Source of the DNA: NIOZ-UU13 sp964444135
GTDB taxonomy: Bacteria; Planctomycetota; Phycisphaerae; Sedimentisphaerales; Anaerobacaceae
Reading direction: 5' to 3'
Assembly (NCBI GenBank): GCA_964444135.1
Contig: CAYUFX010000009.1
Location: forward strand, 25,404-89,403
DNA: 64,000 nt
The number at the start of each line of letters is the position of its first letter. The first letter of the stretch is position 1. Under the pieces are notes generated by a model. The model searched no databases. It was not told the origin of the DNA and was given only the letters and a program-made list of their open reading frames with translations. Position numbers and translations under genes: made by a program. Below are positions 25,771 through 35,141 of the stretch, piece after piece.

Positions 25771-28700
25771 AACTTGCGCAGATTTCCGTAAACAGGCCGG
25801 TAACCACCTTGATGATATTTATCGCGATGGTAGTGTTGGGCCTGGTTTCGCTTTCAATGCTGGGACTAGACTTGATGCCGGACATCGAAATACCGGCTGT
25901 TTCAATTTTAACAGCGTATCAGGGGGCCGGGCCCGAAGAAGTGGAGACTTTGATAACCGAGCCCATGGAGGATACTCTGAGCACTATTTCCGGAGTTGAC
26001 GAGGTTATTTCGGTGTCCAAAGAGGGAATGTCAGCGGTGACGTTGAGGTTTGACTGGGGTGAGAAAATAGATGAACATGTAAACGATGTCCGTGAAAAGA
26101 TTGATTTAATTAGGGATCGATTACCGGAGGAGGCGGAAAATCCGCTTATTTTCAAGTTTGACCTTTCAATGATACCGATTGCAATTATTGCTTTTACGGC
26201 TGAGGACAGCTATCCGGACTTGCAGGATATAATTGATGACGCGATAGTTGACCCGCTCAAACGCGTCGAAGGGGTGGCTTCTGTTACAGCCGGTGGCGGT
26301 TTGCTGCGACAGATCCGGGTTGATATCGACAGGGATAAGCTGGCGGCTTTGAATTTATCAGTTACAGAGATGAGCATAGCTCTCGCCGCTCAGAACATTA
26401 GTACTCCCGGCGGTAACATAAAGACCGGTTACAAGGACTATTTATTACGCACACCTGAGGAATTTTCGAGCCCTCAGGAGGTTGCTGAAGTTGTGATTGC
26501 CCGCCGTAACGGAATACCTATAAAGTTAAAAGACGTTGCCGAGGTAAGGGATTTCTTCAAAGAGCGTACGTATGAGGTGCGCATGAACAGCAAAAAGGCG
26601 ATGGCAATATTTATTCAAAAGCAGAGCGGCAAAAATACGGTGGAGGTGGCGCGGGCGGTTAGGCAAAAACTTGACGAGATAAAGAAAAATCTGCCGCCTG
26701 ATGTTAAGCCCAAGATGGTGATGGATAATTCCGAGTTTATTTTGGCCTCTGTAGCCACTTTGCGTAACACGGTTTTTTGGGCTGTTTTCTTTGTTTTTAT
26801 AGTGCTCCTTTTTTTCCTTCGAGACCTGCGGGCCAGTATTATTGTTGCCGTTGCAATTCCAACATCGTTGATAATTACGTTTCTGTTGATGTACCTGGCT
26901 GATTACACGATTAATACCGATTCGTTAGCCAGCTTAGCTATTGCAGTTGGTCTTGTGGTTGATAATGCCATTGTTGTTGTTGACAACATCAATCGTCATC
27001 GTCATAAAGGCCAGCGTCCGAAAGAAGGCGCTGTTTTCGGCGCAAATGAAGTAGGCGTAGCTGTAGTTGCTTCGACACTGACGACCATTTCGATTTTTGC
27101 ACCGATTATGTTTGTTGGCGGAATAGCAGCGATTATATTTGGACAGTTCGCGGCTATTATTACGATGGCTCTGGTGGCTTCGCTGTTTACCGCCCTTATG
27201 CTCGTGCCAATGTTGTGTTCAAGATTTCTAAGGGTTAATAATCAAAACCCATCGAGGTCTTTATTAGACTTATTTTACCGTTTGGGTGAAAAAGCGTTGA
27301 CGAAATTAGAGGAGCTTTATGTCAGGTTCCTGAACTGGTCGCTGAATAACCGCAAAACAGTTTTTGTTTCCTGTATTGTTTTACTTGTTTGGAGCATTGG
27401 GATTGTTGGGTTTATCGGCACTGAATTTTTCCCCGAGCAGGACCAAAATCGGGTATCGGCGTCTTATGAGCTGCCAATCGGTACTCGTTACGAGCGTACC
27501 GGGGTCGTCGCGGAACAGTTGCAGACAATAACGGAAAATAATGTTCCTGAAAGGCGGGATAGTTTTATTCGTTGGGGTGTTTATGGCCAGGCCGGCGGGG
27601 GAAGCATTGCTTCAGAAGAAGAAAGCTATACGGGTATTCTGTTTATCAGCTTAAAACCTAAAAGGCAGCGTGATGCTTCGCCAAATGACCTGATAAAAAG
27701 ACTTCGCAAAATCACGGATAAGATACCGGGAGCAACTGTTCGCTACAGTGCGGAGGATCCCCTTACGGGAATCATGTTTGGCAGCAGTGGACAATTGGCG
27801 GTTGAACTTTGCGGGCATGATATGGACGAAGCGAGTACTTACGCCGAGGCCGTTAGCTCTGTGATAGCTACTGTTGAAGGTGTGGAGGATGTGCAGATCA
27901 GCCGAAAAGAGGAAAAACCGGAGGTTAAGGTTGTCATTGACCGAGAGAAGGCATCTAATTTGGGTCTTGATGTGAGAACGGTCGGTAAACAGGTAGAGAC
28001 ATTTTTTGCCGGCACCACCGCGACGAGATATCGCGAGGGCGGAGATGAATATGATGTAGAAGTCCGGCTTCAGCCAAAAGACCGGGACAGGATTGAAGAT
28101 TTACGAGATGTGCCCATAAGTATGCCCGGTGGCGGTCAGGTTAGCCTCGCGAATATCGCTGGAATCCAGCAGGGCCTGGGCCCAACAAAGATCGAGCGAA
28201 AAGACCAGGCCCGCTATATTACGGTTTCCGCAGAAATCAGCGGCAGAGACCTCGGTTCAGTGGCAAAGGACGTGAGGAAAGCGCTTGATAAGATTCCCGC
28301 GCCGCCCGGCTTTAGTTATAAAATTGCCGGTGCCGAAGAAGAAATGCAAGAGGCATTCAGGCTATTAGTGATTGCTGTGGGTTTAGGGATGGTTTTGGTA
28401 TATATGGTGATGGCTTCGCAGTTTGAGTCGTTCCGTGACCCATTTATTATATTTCTTTCAATACCCTTTGGTATTGTCGGCGTAATTATCGCTTTGGCCC
28501 TGGCCGGTCAGGCGATGAGTGTTGTCAGCTTTCTTGCGCTCATCATGCTTGTCGGCATTGTAGTTAATGACGGAATTGTTCTTATTAGTTATCTTAACAT
28601 ACTGCGACGACGTGGACTTGATGTCTATTCGGCAATAATCGAGGGGGGACGCAGCAGATTACGCCCCGTGGTATGTACCAGCTGTACTACAATACTGGCG

Positions 28701-28865
28701 CTGGCTCCCCTTGCTTTGTCAAGAGGTGAAGGTTCCGAAATTTGGGTGCCCTTTGCCGTAACGATAATTGGTGGGTTGTTTGTCGGGACCGTCATTACGC
28801 TGGTTTTGATGCCGACTCTTTACAGTGTGTTTGAAGGCCTTAAAACTTCAGAGGTAAGAGGATAA
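25767..28865 (+). CDS. RND-family efflux pump (AcrB/HAE1-like)
   Basis: This 1032-residue proton-driven pump has the full length and two-fold repeat of RND transporters. A first membrane segment (about 10-30) is followed by the porter domain, then six more segments (about 335-490), then the second half with the same order. The conserved acidic pair sits in TM4 (VVDNAIVVVDNINRHRHKGQ), and the matching region in the second half is GIVVNDGIVLISYLNILRR. Substrate class cannot be told from sequence; it lies among the AcrB/SwrC-like members. It is coupled to the adaptor gene. Confidence 0.96.
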   Translation: MKLAQISVNRPVTTLMIFIAMVVLGLVSLSMLGLDLMPDIEIPAVSILTAYQGAGPEEVETLITEPMEDTLSTISGVDEVISVSKEGMSAVTLRFDWGEKIDEHVNDVREKIDLIRDRLPEEAENPLIFKFDLSMIPIAIIAFTAEDSYPDLQDIIDDAIVDPLKRVEGVASVTAGGGLLRQIRVDIDRDKLAALNLSVTEMSIALAAQNISTPGGNIKTGYKDYLLRTPEEFSSPQEVAEVVIARRNGIPIKLKDVAEVRDFFKERTYEVRMNSKKAMAIFIQKQSGKNTVEVARAVRQKLDEIKKNLPPDVKPKMVMDNSEFILASVATLRNTVFWAVFFVFIVLLFFLRDLRASIIVAVAIPTSLIITFLLMYLADYTINTDSLASLAIAVGLVVDNAIVVVDNINRHRHKGQRPKEGAVFGANEVGVAVVASTLTTISIFAPIMFVGGIAAIIFGQFAAIITMALVASLFTALMLVPMLCSRFLRVNNQNPSRSLLDLFYRLGEKALTKLEELYVRFLNWSLNNRKTVFVSCIVLLVWSIGIVGFIGTEFFPEQDQNRVSASYELPIGTRYERTGVVAEQLQTITENNVPERRDSFIRWGVYGQAGGGSIASEEESYTGILFISLKPKRQRDASPNDLIKRLRKITDKIPGATVRYSAEDPLTGIMFGSSGQLAVELCGHDMDEASTYAEAVSSVIATVEGVEDVQISRKEEKPEVKVVIDREKASNLGLDVRTVGKQVETFFAGTTATRYREGGDEYDVEVRLQPKDRDRIEDLRDVPISMPGGGQVSLANIAGIQQGLGPTKIERKDQARYITVSAEISGRDLGSVAKDVRKALDKIPAPPGFSYKIAGAEEEMQEAFRLLVIAVGLGMVLVYMVMASQFESFRDPFIIFLSIPFGIVGVIIALALAGQAMSVVSFLALIMLVGIVVNDGIVLISYLNILRRRGLDVYSAIIEGGRSRLRPVVCTSCTTILALAPLALSRGEGSEIWVPFAVTIIGGLFVGTVITLVLMPTLYSVFEGLKTSEVRG

Positions 28866-28867
28866 TT

Positions 28868-29158
28868 ATGAAGGCTGTTTTGATTGTGCACAATGTGGCG
28901 ATAGATGAGGAAGTGAACGAAGCTCTGGAGTCTATCGGAATTAATTGCTATACAAAATTTCCTAATACCTTAGGTAAGGGCGAGATAAGCGAACCGCATT
29001 TGAATATCGACGTTTGGCCCGGTATAAATTGCGGCACCTTTGTTGTTATCGACCAGACCAAGGCAAAAAAAGTAATGGAGAATGTCCGCCGGTTGCGTGA
29101 GAAACTGGGCACCGAAGGCATAAAGGCCTTTATGTGGGAGATTGATGATATTACCTGA
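28868..29158 (+). CDS. PG0541-type RND-associated small protein
   Basis: This 96-residue protein starts 2 bases after the pump gene stop codon. It has a P-II-like ferredoxin fold pattern (MKAVLIVHNVAIDEEVNEAL, then GTFVVIDQTKAKKVMENVRR). It matches the family named PG0541 transporter-associated proteins, which travel with RND pumps and are of unknown role, possibly regulating the pump. It closes the efflux operon. The following 320 bp hold no terminator I can identify. Confidence 0.8.
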   Translation: MKAVLIVHNVAIDEEVNEALESIGINCYTKFPNTLGKGEISEPHLNIDVWPGINCGTFVVIDQTKAKKVMENVRRLREKLGTEGIKAFMWEIDDIT

Positions 29159-29481
29159 TTGTGCCGGATTGCTCTATAACTTGTTTTAGGGGTGGAAGTT
29201 AACAAAGGGTGGATTTTTTTAAAAATTTTCTGGTCAGAACATCTCTAAAAGTAGATAATAAGTATAGATTGCGTTTGTGCAATGAAGGGGGTGGGTATAT
29301 GATTCAAAGTCACAGCGCGTTTTCTTGTCTGGGGCTAAGTTACCGGAGTAGGTGTGGTAGTGAATTTTACATAAATTTATGAACTATTCGTAGAGCGGAT
29401 GGTAGTTACAGATAGGTTTTGCATTCCCTTTTCAATGGGAATGGAGTCCCTGCCAAAACAGGGGGCAAAGGCGGTGAAATT
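29159..29481. other. Gap between efflux operon and pgl
   Basis: About 320 bp hold no gene. There is a T-rich stretch (ATTTTTTTAAAAATTTTC around 29213-29231) and, near 29340-29400, probable promoter sequence for pgl. A frame opening at 29419 is the upstream extension of pgl. Confidence 0.45.
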
Positions 29482-30237
29482 ATGGAGACTACTGCAAAAT
29501 ATAAACCGAATGTTGAAATTGCTTCCGACCCTGAGACTCTTGCCCAAAGAAGTGTCGAGCTTTTTGTTGCAGATGCGCAAAAAGCGATAAAAGCAAAAGG
29601 TGCCTTTTGTGTGGCCATATCGGGGGGGCATACTCCCAAGCGCTTTTTTGAGCTGCTCGGCGAAGTGCCGCAGGCGAGCTCTCTGCACTGGGATAAGATA
29701 CAGTTGTTCTGGGTCGACGAGCGATACGTTGGCGCCGATTCTCAATGGAGCAATTACAAGCTGGCTGCCGATACCTTTTTGACTAAAGTTGCCATCCCAG
29801 AGGAGAATATTCATCGAATCCCCACCGAGTATGACGATTTCAAGGCTGCGGCCGACAGCTACGAACAAACCATTCGAGAGGTCTTCGGCCTCGATGAAAA
29901 CCAGAGGCCTGAATTTGATTTGATTATACTTGGGATGGGTGCCGAGGGGCATACCGGCTCGCTGTTCCCGAATTCCTATGCAACTTTTGATACCGACGAT
30001 CTGGCATGCGTCGTTTATGTTATGGATGGGAAGCTTAACAGGATAACCTTGACGCATCCGGTTTTACGTGCAGCCTCTCATTTGGCTATTTTGGTTTCCG
30101 GCCCCGAAAAGGCCGGCATTTTGAAAGAGGTTTTGACCAGCGAGCCGGATGAGGTGCGGTATCCCATTCATGCCCTTTGGCCCATTCTTGATAAGGTTAC
30201 CTGGCTGGTTGACAGAGAGGCGGCAAAGTCCCTTTGA
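29482..30237 (+). CDS. pgl: 6-phosphogluconolactonase
   Basis: Pgl hydrolyses 6-phosphoglucono-lactone in the oxidative pentose phosphate pathway. The 251-residue protein is a full-length NagB-like sugar isomerase-fold enzyme with CVAISGGHTPKRFFELL, FWVDERYVGADSQWSNY and LGMGAEGHTGSLFP. I chose the ATG at 29482, which gives the family N-terminus; the frame is open from 29419 but the extra 21 residues (HSLFNGNGVPAKTGGKGG) look non-native. It stands alone: no glucose-6-phosphate dehydrogenase gene is adjacent. Confidence 0.95.
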   Translation: METTAKYKPNVEIASDPETLAQRSVELFVADAQKAIKAKGAFCVAISGGHTPKRFFELLGEVPQASSLHWDKIQLFWVDERYVGADSQWSNYKLAADTFLTKVAIPEENIHRIPTEYDDFKAAADSYEQTIREVFGLDENQRPEFDLIILGMGAEGHTGSLFPNSYATFDTDDLACVVYVMDGKLNRITLTHPVLRAASHLAILVSGPEKAGILKEVLTSEPDEVRYPIHALWPILDKVTWLVDREAAKSL

Positions 30238-30558
30238 TTTTGGTGATTCGACTTCGGTGACGGCAAGCTGAAAAGATGGTTTTTGAAAGACAACCAAAAA
30301 AATTCCTTGCGGCCTGTTATAATTGAATACTCCTGATATTTATATTCCAGGTCGGGACCAGTACAAGCCACTTGCACAATCGCTCTTTCCTGTCACCACA
30401 CGCAAGCTAAGTAGGAAAAGTGAGGTTCGCCAGAATTTTCTACACAATACTCATTAGAAAGCCATTCACAGGAATCTAATGTTGATGTTTAGTACTTAAA
30501 TTCGCTATTTTGTTGGAAAACGACGTAGAGTAGATAATTTATTCCACCATGAACTTTG
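30238..30558. other. Gap at the start of the accessory region
   Basis: This 321-bp stretch shows no gene. It sits between the plus-strand pgl gene and the minus-strand DUF1828 gene, so it separates two convergent transcripts, but I see no strong terminator hairpin. Confidence 0.4.
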
Positions 30559-31320
30559 CTACAATGTCTCTTCTAAATACTTGTATATCCGTTCCTTTGC
30601 ACCGAGAGAAGAAAACTGCTTGCCAACTACATCTGTAAAGCGAGCTAAAACTTTGCTGTTAATCTGTGTTAGGTCCTCAAAGATTGACAAACTGCGGAAG
30701 TCACGTCCCCATTTTTCGAACTGAAGCACGGTAATGGTCGCATCCCGACATTTAGCATCATTATTGACACCGAAAATAAATAAAGGCTGCTTCATCCCTT
30801 TTACTTTGCAATCAACAGTATATATTCTACGGGGATCGTTATCGGGATCTGTGTAGTCAAATACACGCCGCTCATCCGGGATCCTGCTTTCGAGCAGAAG
30901 CCGAAAATCCTCGAAAAAGGTTGATTTGACACGCTCTCGAGTCAAATATGCAATATCACTAATTTTTACAAGAGCTTGAACAAATGAAAAGAGACCATCA
31001 CCAAAAGCTTCGTTAGGTACCTCTAAGCAAAATTCACCTGACTCGTTAACAACGTTAAAATTGAGAAGTGTCTGATCAATAATGCTCTTTCGAGTTCCGT
31101 GGGAAACATCGATCTCACTATAGCTCATGTGCATAAATGTATGACCTTCATCCGTAAAAATCCAGCGATTGGCCAGCCTTTTCAGTATAATTACAAAATG
31201 ATCACCATCATCAAACATAAAAGGCGTATAAACAACAAACCGTGCCAGACCTTCTAGTTCAACATAGATCTCTTCACAAACCTTCCGTTTAAATTCTTTT
31301 TGGAGTTCAGCGGCATTCAT
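30559..31320 (-). CDS. DUF1828/DUF1829-type protein
   Basis: This 253-residue protein has an N-terminal DUF1828-like domain (about 1-105; DGDHFVIILKRLANRWIFTD, HTFMHMSYSEID) and a C-terminal DUF1829-like domain (about 135-250; YTVDCKVKGMKQPLFIFG, ATITVLQFEKWG). Both families lack an assigned function. The gene starts within the last codons of the upstream gene (ATGA overlap of 4 bases), so the two form one unit. They lie in a region of repeats and mobile-element remains and look like an accessory module, perhaps defensive or toxin-antitoxin. This is an inference. Confidence 0.8.
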   Translation of the reverse strand: MNAAELQKEFKRKVCEEIYVELEGLARFVVYTPFMFDDGDHFVIILKRLANRWIFTDEGHTFMHMSYSEIDVSHGTRKSIIDQTLLNFNVVNESGEFCLEVPNEAFGDGLFSFVQALVKISDIAYLTRERVKSTFFEDFRLLLESRIPDERRVFDYTDPDNDPRRIYTVDCKVKGMKQPLFIFGVNNDAKCRDATITVLQFEKWGRDFRSLSIFEDLTQINSKVLARFTDVVGKQFSSLGAKERIYKYLEETL

Positions 31321-31835
31321 TTTGGGTCTCCTTGAACATCAAAAAGCGATGGTTCATCACCAGATACTGAAAAGCCATTTGTTCTTACGAATGTACGCAG
31401 TGCTGTATCAAATGAAGAATATTCATTTGTAACTTCTGCGTAACCATCTATATTCAGTCCTTCTTCCTGATATCGTTGTGTTGCCATATGAATGTGGAAC
31501 GCATTACGGAAACTGCTATCAGGAAGCCCTTTAGACTTTTCCAATTTGTTCGTATGTTGTGATGGATGTTTACCATTATATCGACAGAGGTTAAACTCTG
31601 TTCCATCTTCGTCTCGAAAGATAAGGATTATCGAAAAATCTAAAGGGTTTATCATATTATGCCGTATTATAATCCGAAACATATGTCCGTTCTTACCCTC
31701 AATCTCACAATCACGCTGGGTAAACTTGAAATTTGACTTCGGATGTGGTCGAAGCCGAGTTTCCCAGTTTCGCGTCAACTGTTTCGGCTCCTGAAATAGC
31801 TCAGCAATTTCTTCGTCCGTGAGAATTCTCGTCAT
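31317..31835 (-). CDS. DUF6978-like protein, first gene of a two-gene module
   Basis: This 172-residue protein carries NFKFTQRDCEIEGKNGHMFR, IIIRHNMINPLDFSIILIF, LCRYNGKHPSQHTNKLEKS and NAFHIHMATQRYQEEG. I believe this matches the family catalogued as DUF6978, but I cannot confirm the name. The His-rich FHIHMAT strand is the strongest motif. No signal or membrane segment is present, so it should be cytoplasmic. Its stop codon overlaps the DUF1828 gene start. Function is unknown. Confidence 0.72.
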   Translation of the reverse strand: MTRILTDEEIAELFQEPKQLTRNWETRLRPHPKSNFKFTQRDCEIEGKNGHMFRIIIRHNMINPLDFSIILIFRDEDGTEFNLCRYNGKHPSQHTNKLEKSKGLPDSSFRNAFHIHMATQRYQEEGLNIDGYAEVTNEYSSFDTALRTFVRTNGFSVSGDEPSLFDVQGDPK

Positions 31836-32078
31836 ACGCTTCTCCAGAGCCTACTAATTTCTATCAATCGGCATTACTCTATGCATCTCTTGAAATTTTA
31901 CGCTCATTCGGAATATATATCTACTTGGAACAACCCGTTAGTTCACCCTTGTACGTCGCCAGTTTCTCATACGAAATATCAAACTATTATCATAAAATTA
32001 ATGTTTTAGTCAAAGTAAAATTTCACAATTGACCTTTTGTGACACTGTCAAAACTTTTGTTTTTTTCTTTGGTTTAGT

Positions 32079-32495
32079 TTATTCCGGGATGATTATTTTT
32101 GTTCCGGGCCTGAGTTTATTCACATCTTTGATAACATTTCGGTTGGCATCGAGTATCATTTGCCATTTGTTTGCTGAGCCGTAGTATTTGTACGAAATGT
32201 TGGAAAGAGTCTCTCCTTCGCTTATGACGTGAAATTTTTGGGTCTTTATCTTCTCGGTTTGTTCATATATCGTTGAATCCGGCGGTTCTGATTGATTGTC
32301 TTCTGCGTTCAGTGCGGTTAAGCCGTTTGTCGAAAGATTATTCGACCTGGCGGGGCCTTCCTGTGGAGGTCGGTTACTGTGAGCGTCCGGCCCTGTTGCT
32401 TTCCGACTCAGATTTGGCCCGGTAGCCAACCAGACCATAACGGACGTAACCAGTAACAGGCCCAGGAGCATTCCTATTTTCAAATCTTTTTGCAT
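32079..32495 (-). CDS. LysM-domain membrane-anchored protein
   Basis: This 138-residue protein has an N-terminal membrane anchor (about 8-25; GMLLGLLLVTSVMVWLATG), a Pro/Ser/Asn-rich linker, and a C-terminal LysM domain (about 92-137; HVISEGETLSNISYKYYGSA, KLRPGTKIIIPE), which binds peptidoglycan. It probably stays in the membrane and touches the murein. It follows the methyltransferase gene on the same strand by about 130 bp, with no other link. Confidence 0.85.
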   Translation of the reverse strand: MQKDLKIGMLLGLLLVTSVMVWLATGPNLSRKATGPDAHSNRPPQEGPARSNNLSTNGLTALNAEDNQSEPPDSTIYEQTEKIKTQKFHVISEGETLSNISYKYYGSANKWQMILDANRNVIKDVNKLRPGTKIIIPE

Positions 32496-32627
32496 TTAAC
32501 CGATTATAAGAAGAATTAAGCTGTAAACTATCTTTTTTCAATTCCTTTTGCTTTTCTGTCTTACTTCCATATGGGTTAAAAGCGGATACCCCGATTGCGT
32601 TTAATATGTGGGATAACCACTACTAAA

Positions 32628-33662
32628 TTAGATATTATAAAATCCGATCAGACCGATTGGAATTAGCGAGCTTTTAGGTTGTACCGACTTTGATTTTTTC
32701 CTGAGACTTCGATCCGGCTGTCCTTGGATGAGCATTTGTGAAATTGAGTTGCCATGCGCTTGCCACGCTTTTTTTTTGTAAAGAACAAGACGATAAGACT
32801 TGAATTTCTTGAAGTTTTCGCCGGTCTTTAAGCCGCTAAAGTACTTTTTATTAATCTTGTTTATTTTCTTCCTGTACATAAATTTCACAATCTTTGACAT
32901 CACGGGGTATCTGTTATCTAAAAGCTGCTGCGTCAGGTCTGCGGTGGGCTTGATGACTTCATTAAGCATGTCATTCATAACGTCAAGTGTCGGTGCTGTT
33001 TCTTCGGTGATGTCCAGGTTCGTAACGGCTTCGAGGGAATGCTCTGAAACAATGTCGTAAAACCTTCTTAGCGGATGTCCGCCCGGTAGAGGACTTTTGT
33101 CCGGAGTGTCTTTTTTGAAAATATCACAAATCATCAGATAGCCGCCCTGGTTTAGGAAACCAACCGTCTTTTTTATTGCTTCTTCAGGTTTGATATATTG
33201 AAAACTCTCGCTGAACAGAATTAGGTCATATCGTTTTTCTGTTTGGAGCTCTTCATAATAACACTCAAAGATATGGCTCGCTTCTCCTAATAGCTCACGG
33301 GCCTGCTTACTCAGATAGGGGCTCGGGGAAACGCAGTCCACCTCATAGCCCATGTCAACTAAAATTTTGGCTATTTGGCCGGAGCCGCATCCAACGTCCA
33401 GGATTCTTCTCATACCATCTGGAATGTGCGAGATTATAAGCTGGACATAGTTCTCCTGCGCGATGCGTAAATTGGAAATATCCACTTCAAGACCGTCGGT
33501 CCAGTAGCCGTAATGAAGGTGTGGGGATTTGAGAAAATACCGGCTGGAGATAGAAGCAACTTCAATGCCTATATCACGAGACACCCTTCTTTTGGTGCTT
33601 TTTATTCTATTTTCACTGTACTGCCTGGCCGAATTAGAGATTGGATTCATATTGACTTTCAT
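32628..33662 (-). CDS. Class I SAM-dependent methyltransferase
   Basis: This 344-residue methyltransferase carries the SAM-binding motif I ILDVGCGSGQIAKIL (about 89-103) and a later acidic strand (YDLILFSESFQYI), then GGYLMICDIFKKD. The N-terminal part (SSRYFLKSPHLHYGYW) recalls methyltransferases related to cyclopropane-fatty-acid or sterol-like families, such as those acting on lipids or small secondary metabolites. The substrate is unknown. A nearby broken cobalamin/radical-SAM gene may once have belonged to the same biosynthetic region. Confidence 0.85.
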   Translation of the reverse strand: MKVNMNPISNSARQYSENRIKSTKRRVSRDIGIEVASISSRYFLKSPHLHYGYWTDGLEVDISNLRIAQENYVQLIISHIPDGMRRILDVGCGSGQIAKILVDMGYEVDCVSPSPYLSKQARELLGEASHIFECYYEELQTEKRYDLILFSESFQYIKPEEAIKKTVGFLNQGGYLMICDIFKKDTPDKSPLPGGHPLRRFYDIVSEHSLEAVTNLDITEETAPTLDVMNDMLNEVIKPTADLTQQLLDNRYPVMSKIVKFMYRKKINKINKKYFSGLKTGENFKKFKSYRLVLYKKKAWQAHGNSISQMLIQGQPDRSLRKKSKSVQPKSSLIPIGLIGFYNI

Positions 33663-33867
33663 TGTTTTTCATCCTTGAAATTTACTACAACCGGGATTTC
33701 CTATATACTACACTTAGCGACGCATCCTCTCTTATTTCAGCCATCAGGTTCTTGATTACAAGAACTTGATAATATCTACTCCTGCAGACCTATAATATCA
33801 AATTTCAAACTTTTCGCAATACTTGATATGAAAAATCCGTATTAAAATTACGTTTTCAGTTTTATTT

Positions 33868-34947
33868 AACCCCGGATTTCCCAAGTAGTGGGTGACAAAT
33901 GGAGTTGAATTTGATAGTATAGAGCCTATGGAGACCATTCAAACCAGTTTTGACTATCAGATGCGGGAGAACCCAATGGGTGAAACACGCAAGGACGCTC
34001 TGAGGCTCAATTTTGACCGCAAGTTGAAGCTTGAATTTCACGGAACCAAGGTCACCAGTGACGCTGGGCTGCTGGCCTACCTTGAGCTTGATGAAGCACT
34101 CGGCCTGACCTCAGCGATTGATTCAGAACTTCGTGACAACCGAACGGGAAAGAACACTCGGCACAGCATCGCTGCTTTGCTCAGGAAGTCAATATACAGC
34201 AGATTGGCTGGTTACGACGACACCAATGATGCAGAGCGTCTATGTGTTGATCCTGCGATGCGGCACGTTGCAGGGGGCAGAGCAATAGAACGCTCCGCCG
34301 CATCAACCAGTGTAATGGGCGGGTTTGAAACAGAGATACTGACTCAGCCGGAGAACCTTGGCCTTCTGATGGACCTACCTGGCGTGTGGGTTGACAAAGT
34401 TCACCAGCGGAAGCTACTGGATGAGGCTTTCTTGTCATGATTTCGTTGATAATCAGGTCCGACTTCAGCTATTTGCTCTGGCTTACAATATCGGTAATTT
34501 TCTCAGGCGGCTGGCATTGCCCAAGTCAGTGAGGCAGCGGTCTCTGCGGACACTCAGAGACAAGCTCATCAAGATAGGAGTCAAAGTGGTCAGCCATTCC
34601 CGTTACGTGATATTTCAAATCGCGGAAGTGGCTGTGCCGCAGACGCTCTTTCGAGAAATACTCGACCGAATCCGGCGGTTGCGTTTTTTGGCAATACATG
34701 CGAGGACGGGATGATGTGTGGTACTGTTGAAAACCAGGTTCCGGAATGGAGGGCAACGGTGGCGGTGTGCAAAAATAGTATGAAAAGGTGGCTTCTCGAC
34801 ATAAGTATTCAACTCTCTTGACGTTTTTTGCGAGACAACTCGCTGGGGCGGCCAGAAAATTGCTGCAATCTCGATGAGATTTTGATATTATGGGGCTTCA
34901 AGTGTGAAGGATAGTTTCTGTGAAGTGTAAATGGGAAATCCAGGTTT
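33868..34947 (+). mobile_element. IS1380-family insertion sequence, internally deleted
   Basis: An element of about 1.08 kb has terminal inverted repeats AACCCCGGATTTCCCA (33868-33883) and TGGGAAATCCAGGTTT (34932-34947), matching at 14 of 16 positions. Intact IS1380 elements are usually about 1.6-1.8 kb. The transposase inside has lost its middle. I could not identify an obvious target-site duplication. Confidence 0.7.
33892..34714 (+). pseudogene. Truncated IS1380-family transposase
   Basis: The N-terminal part (33892-34440) has LEFHGTKVTSDAGLLAYLEL, RTGKNTRHSIAALLRKSIYS, NDAERLCVDPAMRHVAGG and DLPGVWVDKVHQRK. The C-terminal part continues in another frame (to 34714) with HDFVDNQVRLQLFALAYNIG and KLIKIGVKVVSHSRYVIFQI. 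These match the two ends of IS1380 transposases. The region between, about 200 or more residues with most of the catalytic DDE core, is missing; the junction lies near 34410-34440. The gene cannot make an active enzyme. Confidence 0.8.
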
Positions 34948-35141
34948 ATGTTTTTCTTATTTTTTTCTTGATTACGTGCGTTTAGAATGGATGATATCTA
35001 ATTGAAAGGCCGTCCTTCGATACTTACCTTGGGTAGAATACATGATTGTTTGGGGCTTACACGGCAAATGTGCAACAGAATGGGGCTTATACGGAAACCG
35101 CATAATCAATAGTCAGGCTTCAAGAATGAGGAATTTTCATT
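34948..35141. other. Short gap before the radical-SAM gene
   Basis: About 190 bp without a gene. It contains two direct copies of GGGGCTTA.ACGG (35052-35064, 35083-35095), possibly a local repeat. Confidence 0.35.
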
